64,000 bases of DNA from Peltaster fructicola (taxonomy: Eukaryota; Ascomycota; Dothideomycetes). The notes under the pieces are model-generated. The model was not told the DNA's origin, made no database searches, and was given only the letters and a program-made list of their open reading frames with translations. Location: contig CP051143.1 in assembly GCA_001592805.2 (NCBI GenBank), forward strand, positions 1,984,001-2,048,000, given 5' to 3'. Positions 42,485 to 52,385 of this stretch are shown piece after piece. The stretch's first letter is position 1. Every line of letters starts with the position of its first letter. Both the position numbers and the translations under genes were made by a program.

Positions 42485-43420
42485 ATGTCTTTGGCAGACT
42501 ACGCACTTGAGCTTGTGGCTCGTGGTGTCAGGCCAAAATGTACTGAGGCAACCTGCCCAGTCACATCCTCGGTCTATGGATATCGACCAAACCTCGCAGC
42601 AACAGTCATCTTCCTTGCTCTCTTTGCAATTTCAGGCATCGTTCACTTGGGACAAGGAATCAAGACGAAGACATGGTTCTTCGCCATCGCCATGTTCATC
42701 GGGTGCGCTGCTGAAGTCCTCGGCTATATATCGAAGCTCTTGCTATACAAGGACGTCTTCTCGAGCGTTGGCTTCAAGATGAGCATCGTGATGTTGACTT
42801 TGGCTCCTGCGTTCCTCTCGGCGGGCATCTATTACACCCTCAAACACATCACCCTTACCTTTGGCGCGAATTACAGTCGCCTGCCACCAGCCTGGTATAC
42901 ATGGGTCTTTGTTTCATGCGATCTCTTGAGCATCGTTCTTCAAGGAGTCGGAGGAGGTATCGCTGCCGGTGCAGACACTCAGGATGTACTCGACACAGGT
43001 GACCATGTCATGGTTGCTGGTCTTGCCCTTCAAGTATTCACACTGGTCATCTTCGGTCTCTTGGCAGCAGACTTCGCCTTCACAGTCTACAGAAACCGCG
43101 CGAACTTGAATCACGACACTGCTGAACTACGCCAGACGCTGAAGTTCAAGTTATTCATTCTCGCACTGGTTGTCGCCTACCTTGCCATCTTGATCCGTTG
43201 CGCCTACAGAGTCGCAGAGCTTGTTGGCGGCTGGAGCTTGACAAATCAGATCTTGCGTAACGAGGGACTATTCATCGGCCTTGACAGTGTGCCATGTATC
43301 ATTGCTACAGGGGTGCTCAACGTGTGGCACCCAGGCTGGTGCTTCCCAAAGACACAGCATGCCTCAGTACAGAAGAAGGAGGTTAGCTACCAGAGCAACA
43401 GCGACATCGCTTTGGCATAA
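42485..43420 (+). CDS. RTA1-like seven-TM membrane protein
   Basis: 311 aa, single exon. RTA1 family (lipid-translocating exporter / 7-aminocholesterol resistance), found in plasma membrane. The usual marks are SVYGYRPNLAATVIFLALFA at TM1, FIGCAAEVLGYISKLLL, APAFLSAGIYYTLKHITL, DLLSIVLQGVGGGIAA, LILIRCAYRVAEL-type sequence with the conserved R-x-x-YR-x-x-E, and NEGLFIGLDSVPCIIATGVL. Seven hydrophobic segments, short tails. Function in this organism unknown; relatives confer resistance to sterol-active compounds and stress. Confidence 0.93.
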   Translation: MSLADYALELVARGVRPKCTEATCPVTSSVYGYRPNLAATVIFLALFAISGIVHLGQGIKTKTWFFAIAMFIGCAAEVLGYISKLLLYKDVFSSVGFKMSIVMLTLAPAFLSAGIYYTLKHITLTFGANYSRLPPAWYTWVFVSCDLLSIVLQGVGGGIAAGADTQDVLDTGDHVMVAGLALQVFTLVIFGLLAADFAFTVYRNRANLNHDTAELRQTLKFKLFILALVVAYLAILIRCAYRVAELVGGWSLTNQILRNEGLFIGLDSVPCIIATGVLNVWHPGWCFPKTQHASVQKKEVSYQSNSDIALA

Positions 43421-43766
43421 GCAGGAGGCGGACGATGAGAACGATACCCAGTTGCTGGTGAATAGATTTGATCCATACTTCTTCACATTAGAGCGCTTAC
43501 ATGTATACATCCACAAGATTACGCTTTGATCACACAGTCATCTTGGACCCATGCCGTCTATGCTTGAGTCTATGCGTAGTCTCGGACTTCTGAGCCGATC
43601 CCTGTCGTCTGTGTGCGCCTGCGAATAGATTGTCCCATTTTGCTGGCGACGAGTCTCGTTCAGCGCCAAGAGTGGCGTGATCATCTTGTCGATGGTGGTC
43701 AGACGACGTACTCAGTGCGTCTGCAATGCCCAACTCCAAACTCCTTCGTAGCACATTAGTGTCTTC
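43421..43766. other. Convergent intergenic region
   Basis: 346 bp between the RTA1-like and VPS26 stops; nothing recognised. Confidence 0.5.
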
Positions 43767-44705
43767 CTAGCTCGCCTGAATCTCCTTCGCTTGTCGTTGG
43801 GCCAACTCGTTGTTCTCAGGCGCTTGTCTGAGGAGCACAATCTCGCTCTGTTTGAAGTAGCGTCGTGCGTCTTCGTCAATGAGCACCAGACTGAGGTAAT
43901 ATCGCGTGCTGAATTTCTTGTTCACATCTCGGAAGGTGGGCGTCAGGTCGAAACCACCCAGGAAGAGTCGAATGGGTATCGTCTCACCTCTGCTTGGTGA
44001 GCCGTCCATGATTTCGAATCGCACCAACGTCTCACTCTCGTTATACTGGTTTGGCGGTGAGCCGGTCGTTTCTCGCCTTATTATCGATAGCTCCATATGC
44101 CTGATCTTTAGTCTGACGAGCAAGAAGTATATCCTGCCCACGATAACATCCTTGAGATGGTATTTGCTCTTTGAGTATTCGAACTCAATGTGTAGACAGT
44201 CCTCGATACCGACATCCATCTTGATCACGCTGTTGTTCTCCGGTGGTTGCCTGTACGAGTACACCCACAGATCCTTCTCACGTACGACATCTTGCATCCG
44301 TCGGCTGACTGTAACCCTAAGGAAGTATCGCAGCTTGACGTTGATTCCATGATAACTCTCATATGGTTTCTCCACGTTCTTGAAGGTGAATGGTAACGTG
44401 ACCGGGTGTTGTAGCTCTCCTGGCGAGGCGAGTTCGGTCTGTAGCGAGAGAAACTCATGGTGTGTATTGCGGTCGAAGAACATCTCTATCGTGCCTACGA
44501 ATTGCACCTTGATGCCCGTATGCTCCAATCTCTTACCATCCTTAGGTCTGATTGTTACAGCTCCTTTCACAGTCTCTCCATCCAGGTACAGTGGTGCCTT
44601 CTCGCGTCTGTTCTTGTCAAGCTTAACATCGACCGTAGCGCGATCGTCGGTCTCGGCGAGCACAATATCGATGTCCAGAGGTGTCGAGAAGCTGAAGAGA
44701 GACAT
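43767..44705 (-). CDS. VPS26: Retromer subunit Vps26
   Basis: Arrestin-fold subunit of retromer, which with Vps35/Vps29 recycles cargo from endosomes to the Golgi. 312 aa, single exon, ATG at 44705 (MSLFSFSTPLDIDIVL). Conserved blocks: LYLDGETVKGAVTIRPKDGK, FKNVEKPYESYHGINVKLRY, IEFEYSKSKYHLKDVIVGRI, SIIRRETTGSPPNQYNESET and GETIPIRLFLGGFDLTPTFR. These cover the two beta-sandwich domains over full family length. It is divergent from the homocysteine S-methyltransferase with 259 bp between starts. Confidence 0.97.
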   Translation of the reverse strand: MSLFSFSTPLDIDIVLAETDDRATVDVKLDKNRREKAPLYLDGETVKGAVTIRPKDGKRLEHTGIKVQFVGTIEMFFDRNTHHEFLSLQTELASPGELQHPVTLPFTFKNVEKPYESYHGINVKLRYFLRVTVSRRMQDVVREKDLWVYSYRQPPENNSVIKMDVGIEDCLHIEFEYSKSKYHLKDVIVGRIYFLLVRLKIRHMELSIIRRETTGSPPNQYNESETLVRFEIMDGSPSRGETIPIRLFLGGFDLTPTFRDVNKKFSTRYYLSLVLIDEDARRYFKQSEIVLLRQAPENNELAQRQAKEIQAS

Positions 44706-44964
44706 CGCCTAAGTATGTGCGCCGGCGAACGCTTGTCGTGCGTATGGATGGACGTCGAGGTGGTCTCAGCAGTCCCGAAGGTAGAATGATGTGGACGTGG
44801 TCAGTGCACGCGAGCGAGTTTGACTCGCGTCATAAGCTACGGAAAATACTCTCATCATCCTGACATTCACTAAACGCGTCAGAAGCATGTAAGCTAAGCG
44901 ATACATATCGTTGTGGTAGCTCTTCTTCCGGCTGGACCAGCAGGCGTACTGCTGTCTTGTTACG

Positions 44965-45924
44965 ATGCTCACCAAGGCAGCTTTTCATGATCTGCTCAAT
45001 AGTAGAGGAACACTGATTATCGATGGAGCACTTGCAACAGAGCTCGAGAGTCGAGGTCACGATCTGACGCATCCTTTGTGGTCTGGACGAGTGCTGCATC
45101 AAGACCCTGCAGACATCAAGGCCATTCATCTGCAGTACTTTCTGGCTGGCTCAGATATTGCGATTACGTCAACATATCAGACATCCATACCTGGTCTGAA
45201 GGAGCAACTCAATCTTTCTGGAGCAGCAGCGAAGAGCTTGATCGTATCAAGTGTACGGATTGCACAATCAGCACGCGAGGCTGCATACACTCGTGGTGTG
45301 CCTGCAGACCGTACATTGATCGTCGCTGGCAGCGTCGGTCCGTATGGTGCATATCTTGCTGACGGCTCAGAGTATCGTGGAGACTATAACGTGCCATCAG
45401 CTGATATGAAGGCGTTCCATCGGGGCCGGATCCAAGCACTGGTAGAAGCCGGTGCAGATGTGCTCTGTCTGGAGACAATGCCAAACCTCGAAGAAGTACG
45501 AGCACTGCTGGAATTGCTAACCGAAGAATTCCCTACAGCAATCATGGTCCTCAGCTGCACACTCAAAGATGCTACTCATATCAGCGATGGGTCTTCGATC
45601 CCGGAGCTCTTAGTCATGCTCAAGCAGCTGTCGACACAGATTGTCGGATTTGGCGTCAATTGTGTGCCTCCGGATCTTATCACCGACTTTCTGAATTCTG
45701 CACGAGCTCTGACGGATATTCCTCTGCTATGCTATCCTAACTCGGGCGAAGTGTATGACGGGGCCAGCAACACCTGGTCTGGCACTGCTACGCACCAAGA
45801 TCTGGCATCCAGGACTGTTGAGGAATGGATTCCAGCTGGTGTCAGATTGGTTGGAGGCTGTTGTAGGACGACACCAGAGGATATCCGCAATCTCGTCAGT
45901 GCGCTACATACATCTATGAAGTGA
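44965..45924 (+). CDS. Homocysteine S-methyltransferase (Mht1/Sam4 type)
   Basis: Zinc enzyme transferring methyl from S-methylmethionine or AdoMet to homocysteine, giving methionine. 319 aa, single exon. TIM-barrel marks: LIIDGALATELESRGHDL, SDIAITSTYQTSIPGLKEQL, AGSVGPYGAYLADGSEY, DVLCLETMPNLEEVRALL. The zinc cysteines sit in GFGVNCVPPDLI and GGCCRTTPEDI (Cys-Cys pair). No targeting signal. Family is certain; which methyl donor is preferred cannot be read from sequence. Confidence 0.94.
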   Translation: MLTKAAFHDLLNSRGTLIIDGALATELESRGHDLTHPLWSGRVLHQDPADIKAIHLQYFLAGSDIAITSTYQTSIPGLKEQLNLSGAAAKSLIVSSVRIAQSAREAAYTRGVPADRTLIVAGSVGPYGAYLADGSEYRGDYNVPSADMKAFHRGRIQALVEAGADVLCLETMPNLEEVRALLELLTEEFPTAIMVLSCTLKDATHISDGSSIPELLVMLKQLSTQIVGFGVNCVPPDLITDFLNSARALTDIPLLCYPNSGEVYDGASNTWSGTATHQDLASRTVEEWIPAGVRLVGGCCRTTPEDIRNLVSALHTSMK

Positions 45925-46571
45925 GCTCTGAACGTAGCCTCAGGACACCGTGGCAGCCCAGTTTCTTGCTGAATGCTGGACTGTAACATTAACACTTGTC
46001 GCGGTCCGTCGCTGTCACTGTCGGGTCCTTTACGCCTGCCCGCGAGCACAATCGACTCGCAGAACACCTTCGGATTGTCAACATATCGACGCTGACACTT
46101 CATCCCACTTCTCACACATGGAGTATGCAAAACCTGGTCTCAGCTTCTGGTTATGGTCGTGAAACCCCGCTCACCTCGATACTGTCCTAACTACAACCTG
46201 CCCCGCTACCTCTATTCTGTTCGATATGATCACAGGTACCTTTCAGTTGCGATGCGCACAGACGGTTGTGCCGTAGCTGGCTGGCCATAATGATAGTCAA
46301 CGGCACTGATCTGCGGCTTTCTTGTCCTGTGGTCCGCATCTGAGATCCATGTAGCTATTGGCTATGGGCAGCAAGACTATCTGCACGATCATAGCTCAAG
46401 GTGTTGTCACTGATGTACACTGCAAGCTGCCAGGCTCTGTCCTGCGATCGCGGTCTCGCGTAACAACAAAATGAGGAGACGGCGGACACATGACTTCAAC
46501 GGTAAGCACTCCTCATGTAGCAGTCTCTTCTGTCCACTCGCTATCGCCGTCCCTTAATCACATACCTCAAG
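45925..46571. other. Region upstream of the CYP504 gene
   Basis: 647 bp; promoter of the P450 gene. No coding feature or clear operator seen. Confidence 0.45.
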
Positions 46572-48276
46572 ATGGCAGACTATTCAAAGTCCTCGAGCAT
46601 CAGCTCTGGCTTGCTCTCTTCTCCGACGCTTCCTGTCTTGTTAGCCATTGGCTTGATTGTCCTTTTAAGATACTTCAGTCGAACAGACACACCGAAGATC
46701 AAAGGCTTGCCAGAAGTACCAGGACTGCCAATTGTAGGCAATCTGCACCAATTAGGTGAGAATCATGCAAAGGTAGCCAGGGAATGGAGCAAGAAATATG
46801 GACCAGTCTTTCAGGTGAAGCTCGGTAACCGCCGTGTCGTCTTCGCCAACACGTTCGACAGTGTACGAGAGTTGTGGATCACGAACCAGTCAGCACTGAT
46901 TAGCCGTCCGACCTTGCACACTTTTCACACTGTCGTCAGCTCGAGCGAGGGCTTCACCATCGGTACAAGTCCTTGGGACGAGAGCTGCAAAGCACGACGC
47001 AAAGCGGCTGCCACTGCTCTGAACCGTCCAGCGGTTCAAAGTTATATGCCGATCATTGACTACGAATCCACCAAGAGTATCAAAGAGATCCTCACCGACA
47101 GTAAGCATGGCGAGCTGGATGTAGACATCAGTCTCTACTTCGCTCGATATGCCTTGTCCACTTCTCTGACACTAAACTACGGCCTCAAGATCGAAGGTAA
47201 CATCGACGATAAGCTACTGAACGAGATCACACATGTAGAGCGAGAAATTAGCTACTTCCGGTCCACAAGCAACAATTGGGCGGATTATATCCCTCTACTG
47301 AGACTACTGCCAGGAAGCAACACAAGAGCACTGGAGTACAAGGAGCGCCGGGCAGTATACATGCATCGCCTGCTAGACATGCTGAAGGCGCGCATTGCAC
47401 AAGGCACAGACAAGCCTTGCATTACTGGCAATGTGCTAAAGGACCCCGAAGCCAAGCTCAACGAAGGTGCGTGCGCTACACTGTTCTTGTGTCTCCTAAC
47501 TCCATCATAGCCGAACTCATGAGCATAGGACTAAGCATGGTCTCTGCTGGCTTAGATACAGTGCCTGGCAATCTAGTGATGGGTGTAGCATATCTATCAA
47601 GCCCACGCGGACAAGAGCTTCAAGAGCGAGCTCTTGAGGAGATCCGACGACAGTACCCTGATGGAGATGCATGGGAGCGGTGTCTGCACGAAGAGAAGGT
47701 CACATACATCACTGCGATGGTCAAGGAGATTCTCCGATTCTGGTCTGTCATCCCCATATGCCTACCACGAGTCAACGTCAAACCCATTCAATGGGGCGAT
47801 GCAGTCATTCCACCAGGAACCAGCTTCTACATGAATGCGTATGCTGCGCACTATGATGACGACCACTTCAAAAGTCCTTTCGATTTCAACCCTGATCGCT
47901 ATCTTGCGGACAACTCCGTTGATGACGCTGCAGCATCCCGAGGAACGCCTCACTACGGCTATGGTGCAGGCAGTAGGTATGTTGATCTTGACTTTCGAAA
48001 TCTGCGTGATGCTGAAATGAATGTAGGATGTGTATTGGCTCGCATCTGGCAAACAGAGAGCTATATACAGCTCTTCTGAGACTCATCACAGCATTCCAGA
48101 TCCTCCCACCGAAGTCTGCGGCAGACGCTCCCATACTGGACGCTCTCGCCTGTAATCGAGTACCCACAAGCTTGACATTGGACCCAAAGCCTTTCAAGCT
48201 TGGTTTCCGCGTACGAGACGAGACTCTGCTTGCTCGATGGATTGCCGAAAGCGAGAGAAGAACTTGCGATCTGTAG
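46572..48276 (+). CDS. Cytochrome P450, CYP504 (phenylacetate 2-hydroxylase type)
   Basis: Microsomal monooxygenase; CYP504A members (A. nidulans PhacA) hydroxylate phenylacetate to 2-hydroxyphenylacetate on the way to homogentisate. Exons 46572-47466, 47511-47976, 48027-48276; introns 44 and 50 bp. 536 aa. N-terminal anchor LPVLLAIGLIVLLRYF, Pro-rich hinge LPEVPGLPIVGNLHQLG, then GNRRVVFANTFDSVRELWI and SALISRPTLHTFHTVVSSSE, which are near-diagnostic for CYP504. I-helix SAGLDTVPGN, ExxR in KEILRFW, and the heme loop formed across the second splice, YGYGAGSRMCIGSHLANREL (Tyr at the usual Phe position). It lies about 1.8 kb from homogentisate dioxygenase, supporting the pathway assignment. Confidence 0.9.
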
Positions 48277-48337
48277 TGCTTGGGACAGTGCTTCAATGCA
48301 CTAGCCTGGAGTATGCATCAACCACTATCCATGAGGC

Positions 48338-49528
48338 TCAACCTCGTCGAATCCACCATCTGCTGCTGTGTCTCATGGCTTTAAGCTTGCTTGTAATGAA
48401 GCTCCGGCCGGCCTCGGTATAATCACACTCCTGTTGTGATGATCGGCCTTGAAGATCTCGATCAGCAGTGTTCCATGTATCTGCTGGTGGATCCATCTCA
48501 AGCCCGCTTGGCAAAGTGATGCGTATCACTGGCAAGTTCAGGTGTCTGATAATCTGTCGTGCTGTGGCAGGAGCAGGATAGTCTTTCTCGAGGCTCGACT
48601 GTGAAACGGTCCGCCGTGCTAAGTAGCTTGGTATAGCAGGACGTGCAGGAACGAGACTACGGTTGTCCATGTCTGGTATGCGAGCACGAAAGATGGGCCA
48701 AGAGACGAGACGGTCCTCATCGTTCCATGTCGCAGGTCGCTGGTAGGCAAGGTTAGTAGCAAGCTCCATCTGACATATGTCAGCCATATTGGTGGCGGTG
48801 GTACGTATGTCGAGCGACGGCATTTCGAGATGGCGGATGCTAGATCTGCAGTCTATGCCCATAGCTAGGAGCCAGGCATAGATGCTCTTGCTGGTGTCAT
48901 GACCTATCGGCGTGATGAATCTGTTGTCACCGTAAAATATTGTGAGAGCTAGGCACGGTCAGTGGAGAGTCAATACTCTGCACAACGCACTCACTCTCGG
49001 CTCTAATTGACCGTGATACTTGCGTCAAAGGCGTATAGAAGTCGCCAAGACGAAGACAGTATCTAACAGGATGATTAGGGTCCCTGCAAGACGTTGATGG
49101 TATACTTACCTGCAACCACAGACCACGATGTTGTGAGGTTTGACCAGCACGAGCCTCCAGATCCTCTCGCGGATCTTCCTTGGCAATACAAGGATCCCAG
49201 ACCTGCTGCTGTTCCTGCTGTAGTCATCGTCGCTGTTGCCGTACCGAAGGCGATTGATTAAGCGATCGAGCTCGACCACGTGCCAAGCACGCGCAGATGC
49301 TGTGGAAGTACGAGGTGTGTTTGGCGGTGGAGATGGCACGTCCCTCTCATTGCTGCTCTCGAGAGCAGTATCGCGCTGTGGGAGTGGAGGATTGAGCGAA
49401 GATGAGCCTTCAACCTTAGAGTCGGTTGTGTGCAGCAGCCACTGTTGATAGTCATGTCGAAGGCGAAGCCGTCTGCCAAATGCAGTATCTCGTGGCCACG
49501 GCTTTTGTCGTGGTCGCTGGAATGCCAT
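48338..49528 (-). CDS. 2EXR/F-box-like domain protein, three exons
   Basis: Exons 49528-49110, 49062-48995 and 48948-48338; introns 47 and 46 bp, total 1098 nt, 365 aa. The spliced core reads GILVLPRKIRERIWRLVLVK, then PLTQVSRSIRAETLTIFYGD and NRFITPIGHDTSKSIYAWL. This is the pattern of the short fungal 2EXR-type proteins (LP.EIR..IW ... LL.V.R..R.E....FY..N.F), whose function is unknown. The rest is low-complexity N-terminal sequence and an unremarkable C-terminal half. The ATG at 49528 (MAFQRPRQKPW) is the first in frame; another ATG frame at 49697 could form an upstream exon. It lies between the two homogentisate-pathway genes, on the opposite strand; no functional link is implied. Confidence 0.75.
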
Positions 49529-50064
49529 CGTTGTCGTGTGACCGTACAAATGCGAGGAAGGTGTCGTTGTCGATGTTGTTGTGAAGCTGGAGGCATGGGA
49601 GGAGCCGTCGTTGCGAGACAAGACATCTACCACAAAAGATTATCTTGCACACTCGCGTGGCTATTGTAGGCACAGGGAAGGACAGGAAAGATTGCATGGT
49701 TCTTATGTGATTGAGCTTCTACTTACCAAGCGATCTGTTCGTCAGTAGCTGTTCCTAGGCATCAGTCATGCTTGTAGATTGACGTGTGCTTGCCTAAGGC
49801 AGAGCTCCTAGTCGTGCTTCAGCAATAGTTCACACTTTGTAGACAAGTTGAATAGCAGTCCATCACAGATAGCTTCTCTTTGCCATGATCCTCCAATGCT
49901 AGTCGTCAGTGCTAGTATAGAGGACAAGTGAAGTAAGTGCTCAGTGGAGTATATTGTGATGGCTGCGTGCGGGGAAGGTCTGAGGTCAAGGAGACATTTC
50001 TCTACGAACCAATGCTGATACTTCAGTCGACCTTCCATCTGGATTGCATGTCTCGGTCAGCAGG
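49529..50064. promoter_or_regulatory. Divergent upstream region, 2EXR-like gene / HGD
   Basis: 536 bp containing both promoters. No recognisable operator. Confidence 0.45.
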
Positions 50065-51468
50065 ATGCCGGTCAGTGACTTCAAAGTGCCAGAGAAGTAC
50101 GAGTACTTGAACGGCTTCCACAGCTACCATGAAAGCGAAGCCATAGCAGGAGCACTACCCGTTGGTGCGAACAACCCTCAGAAAGCGAACTTAGGCCTAT
50201 ACAATGAGAAGCTCTCAGGTACGGCGTTCACAGCGCCAAGATGGGAGAATCAACAGTCGTGGTTGTATCGCATCCTGCCAGCGAGCGCTCATGCACCATT
50301 TGAGCCCGTTGGAGCACCAGATGCTCGCATCGGCGTTGCAGCCCACGAGAAGATGCATCAAATCCCGAATCAACTTAGATGGGACCCATTTGATCTCGAG
50401 GAGACTGCCGACTGGGTGCAGGGTCTGCATCTGGTTGCTGGCGCTGGTAATCCTACGATGAAGAGTGGTCTGGGCATCTTCATCTTTGCAGCCGGTTTGG
50501 ATATGTCCGCCCGGCAGGCATTCTACAGTGCCGATGGAGACTTCCTGATCGTACCGCAGCACGGTGTGTTGGATATTCAGACGGAGCTCGGCAAGCTGCT
50601 TGTAAGACCGAATGAGATCTGCGTCATTCCAAGGGGTGTAAGATACCGTGTGACGCTCCCGGCAGGCCCAGTGCGCGGATATGCTTGTGAGCTGTATCAA
50701 GGACATTTTCAGCTACCAGAACTTGGACCAATTGGAAGTAATGGCCTGGCAAATGCTCGTGACTTCCAAGCTCCTGTTGCTCATTTCGAAGAAGACCACG
50801 ACCACCGCAATATTCACCGGCTGACCTGCAAATTCGCCGGTCAGTTGTTCGTGGCAACACAGACACATACGCCATTCGATGTGGTGGCCTGGCACGGAAA
50901 CTACTACCCGTACAAGTACGACCTTGGTCGCTTCAACACGATCGGCAGCATCAGCTACGACCATCCGGATCCAAGTATCTTCACTGTGCTGACAGCGCAA
51001 TCAGACCACCCTGGCACAGCAGTCCTTGACTTTGTGATCTTCCCGCCAAGGTGGCTCGTAGCAGAAGACACCTTCCGGCCGCCATGGTACCATAGAAACA
51101 CCATGAGCGAGTTCATGGGCCTCATTGGAGGGCAGTATGATGCCAAGACTGGTGGTGGCTTTCAACCAGCGGGTGCTTCACTCCATAACGTAATGAGTGG
51201 ACATGGTCCGGATGCCTCGACACATGAGAAGGCGAGCACAGTCGAGCTCAAGCCGGTCAAGGTTGGCGAAGGCTCAATGGCGTTCATGTTTGAGTCGTGC
51301 TTGATGGTTGGTGTGAGCGAATGGGGCTTGAAAAAGTGCGCCAAGGTGCAGCCCGACTACACTGCCGAAAGCTGGGAGTGTTTGAAGCCACGCTTCAAGA
51401 GACCTGATGTGCCTGCGAGCAAAGGCGTTGCACAGGCCGAAGTGAAGACCAATCCTCATTACTCTTAG
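50065..51468 (+). CDS. hmgA: Homogentisate 1,2-dioxygenase
   Basis: Fe(II) ring-cleavage enzyme turning homogentisate into maleylacetoacetate in phenylalanine/tyrosine/phenylacetate breakdown. 467 aa, single exon, first in-frame ATG 50065 ([17 protein letters not shown]). Conserved path: [80 protein letters not shown]. The iron ligands lie in [18 protein letters not shown] (His and Glu, about 51090-51120) and the third His in [13 protein letters not shown] (about 51180-51210). All ligands are present, so active. The stop is 3 bp from the stop of the convergent VPS25. Confidence 0.97.
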   Translation: MPVSDFKVPEKYEYLNGFHSYHESEAIAGALPVGANNPQKANLGLYNEKLSGTAFTAPRWENQQSWLYRILPASAHAPFEPVGAPDARIGVAAHEKMHQIPNQLRWDPFDLEETADWVQGLHLVAGAGNPTMKSGLGIFIFAAGLDMSARQAFYSADGDFLIVPQHGVLDIQTELGKLLVRPNEICVIPRGVRYRVTLPAGPVRGYACELYQGHFQLPELGPIGSNGLANARDFQAPVAHFEEDHDHRNIHRLTCKFAGQLFVATQTHTPFDVVAWHGNYYPYKYDLGRFNTIGSISYDHPDPSIFTVLTAQSDHPGTAVLDFVIFPPRWLVAEDTFRPPWYHRNTMSEFMGLIGGQYDAKTGGGFQPAGASLHNVMSGHGPDASTHEKASTVELKPVKVGEGSMAFMFESCLMVGVSEWGLKKCAKVQPDYTAESWECLKPRFKRPDVPASKGVAQAEVKTNPHYS

Positions 51469-51471
51469 CAA

Positions 51472-52113
51472 TCAGAAGAACTTGATGCCTGAGGTCTCCT
51501 CTTGTCCAAAGATCTGTGCCTTGCCTCGCTTGACGAGTACGTTGAGCACTCTCTTGAGAAGGTCCTCATCCATGTCCCGCCAGTCCTTGCCATTGACGGC
51601 GTCGCTTTCACGTAGCTCATAGAGTGTAAGGATGGTACCTTTCTGTCCAGTCTCGTCCACCCAGGCGTATATCAAATCTGCCCATTCCGTAGGTGTGCGC
51701 CAGTAGACGTAGCATGTGCTGCTTTGAATATTCCTAGCATTTGCAGGTATCCATTCAGCCCGGCCGCCATTCTCGCTTTTCGCCATCCAATCCAGGACTT
51801 TCCTGATGTCACTTTCTCTCAATGTGCGTCGTATCGTCGATTGGTGGAAAAGATCTGGCGGGAGGGATGACAAAGAAAGAACGAAGATTCGATAATGAGC
51901 ACAATAGCTAGTGATTAGGCTGGACCATCTCTCCATCTGCTCAGATTGTGTTGCAAGGTTGGGCTGAATCGAGTAGAGTGGAGGGAATCTGCTGTAGATC
52001 GGAAATTCGAATGCATCTTGGTTCGAGATTGGGCTCGCAGCATATGTTGTTATGGATGCAGTCGTGGTTGGCGAGCTCAGCAGACCAGCTGCTTGTGGTG
52101 ACGAGGAAGTCAT
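51472..52113 (-). CDS. VPS25: ESCRT-II subunit Vps25
   Basis: Subunit of ESCRT-II, which recruits ESCRT-III for multivesicular-body sorting. 213 aa, single exon, ATG at 52113. The PPxY-type start region YSRFPPLYSIQPNLATQSEQ, WSSLITSYCAHYRIFVLSL, the first winged helix with RTLRESDIRKVLDWMAKS, the second with YVYWRTPTEWADLIYAWVDE and GTILTLYELRESD, and the C-terminal LKRVLNVLVKRGKAQIFG all match. The N-terminal about 30 residues (Ser/Thr-rich) are an extension. It is divergent from MON2 with 272 bp between the starts. Confidence 0.95.
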   Translation of the reverse strand: MTSSSPQAAGLLSSPTTTASITTYAASPISNQDAFEFPIYSRFPPLYSIQPNLATQSEQMERWSSLITSYCAHYRIFVLSLSSLPPDLFHQSTIRRTLRESDIRKVLDWMAKSENGGRAEWIPANARNIQSSTCYVYWRTPTEWADLIYAWVDETGQKGTILTLYELRESDAVNGKDWRDMDEDLLKRVLNVLVKRGKAQIFGQEETSGIKFF

Positions 52114-52385
52114 GTCTGTGGTTGTAACTTGGGAAGTCGTGGCTGTGGAGGAGTTGAGGTCATGACAGCGCGCGCCAAGGTGACACGCGCCAGCTGTATG
52201 ACAAGATGAGCCTCACCTAACAGAGGCATCATCATACTGGACCACTCCCAGCAGCCTGCGCTCGAACGCACCTCCAGTGAATCTGGCGTTGTAGTATCAC
52301 ATTAAGGTCAGCCGGGCGCTGCTACATTGCGGGCTCAAGAGGCTCTGATCAACGTTCTCATGCATTACGAGCAACATGAACAACA

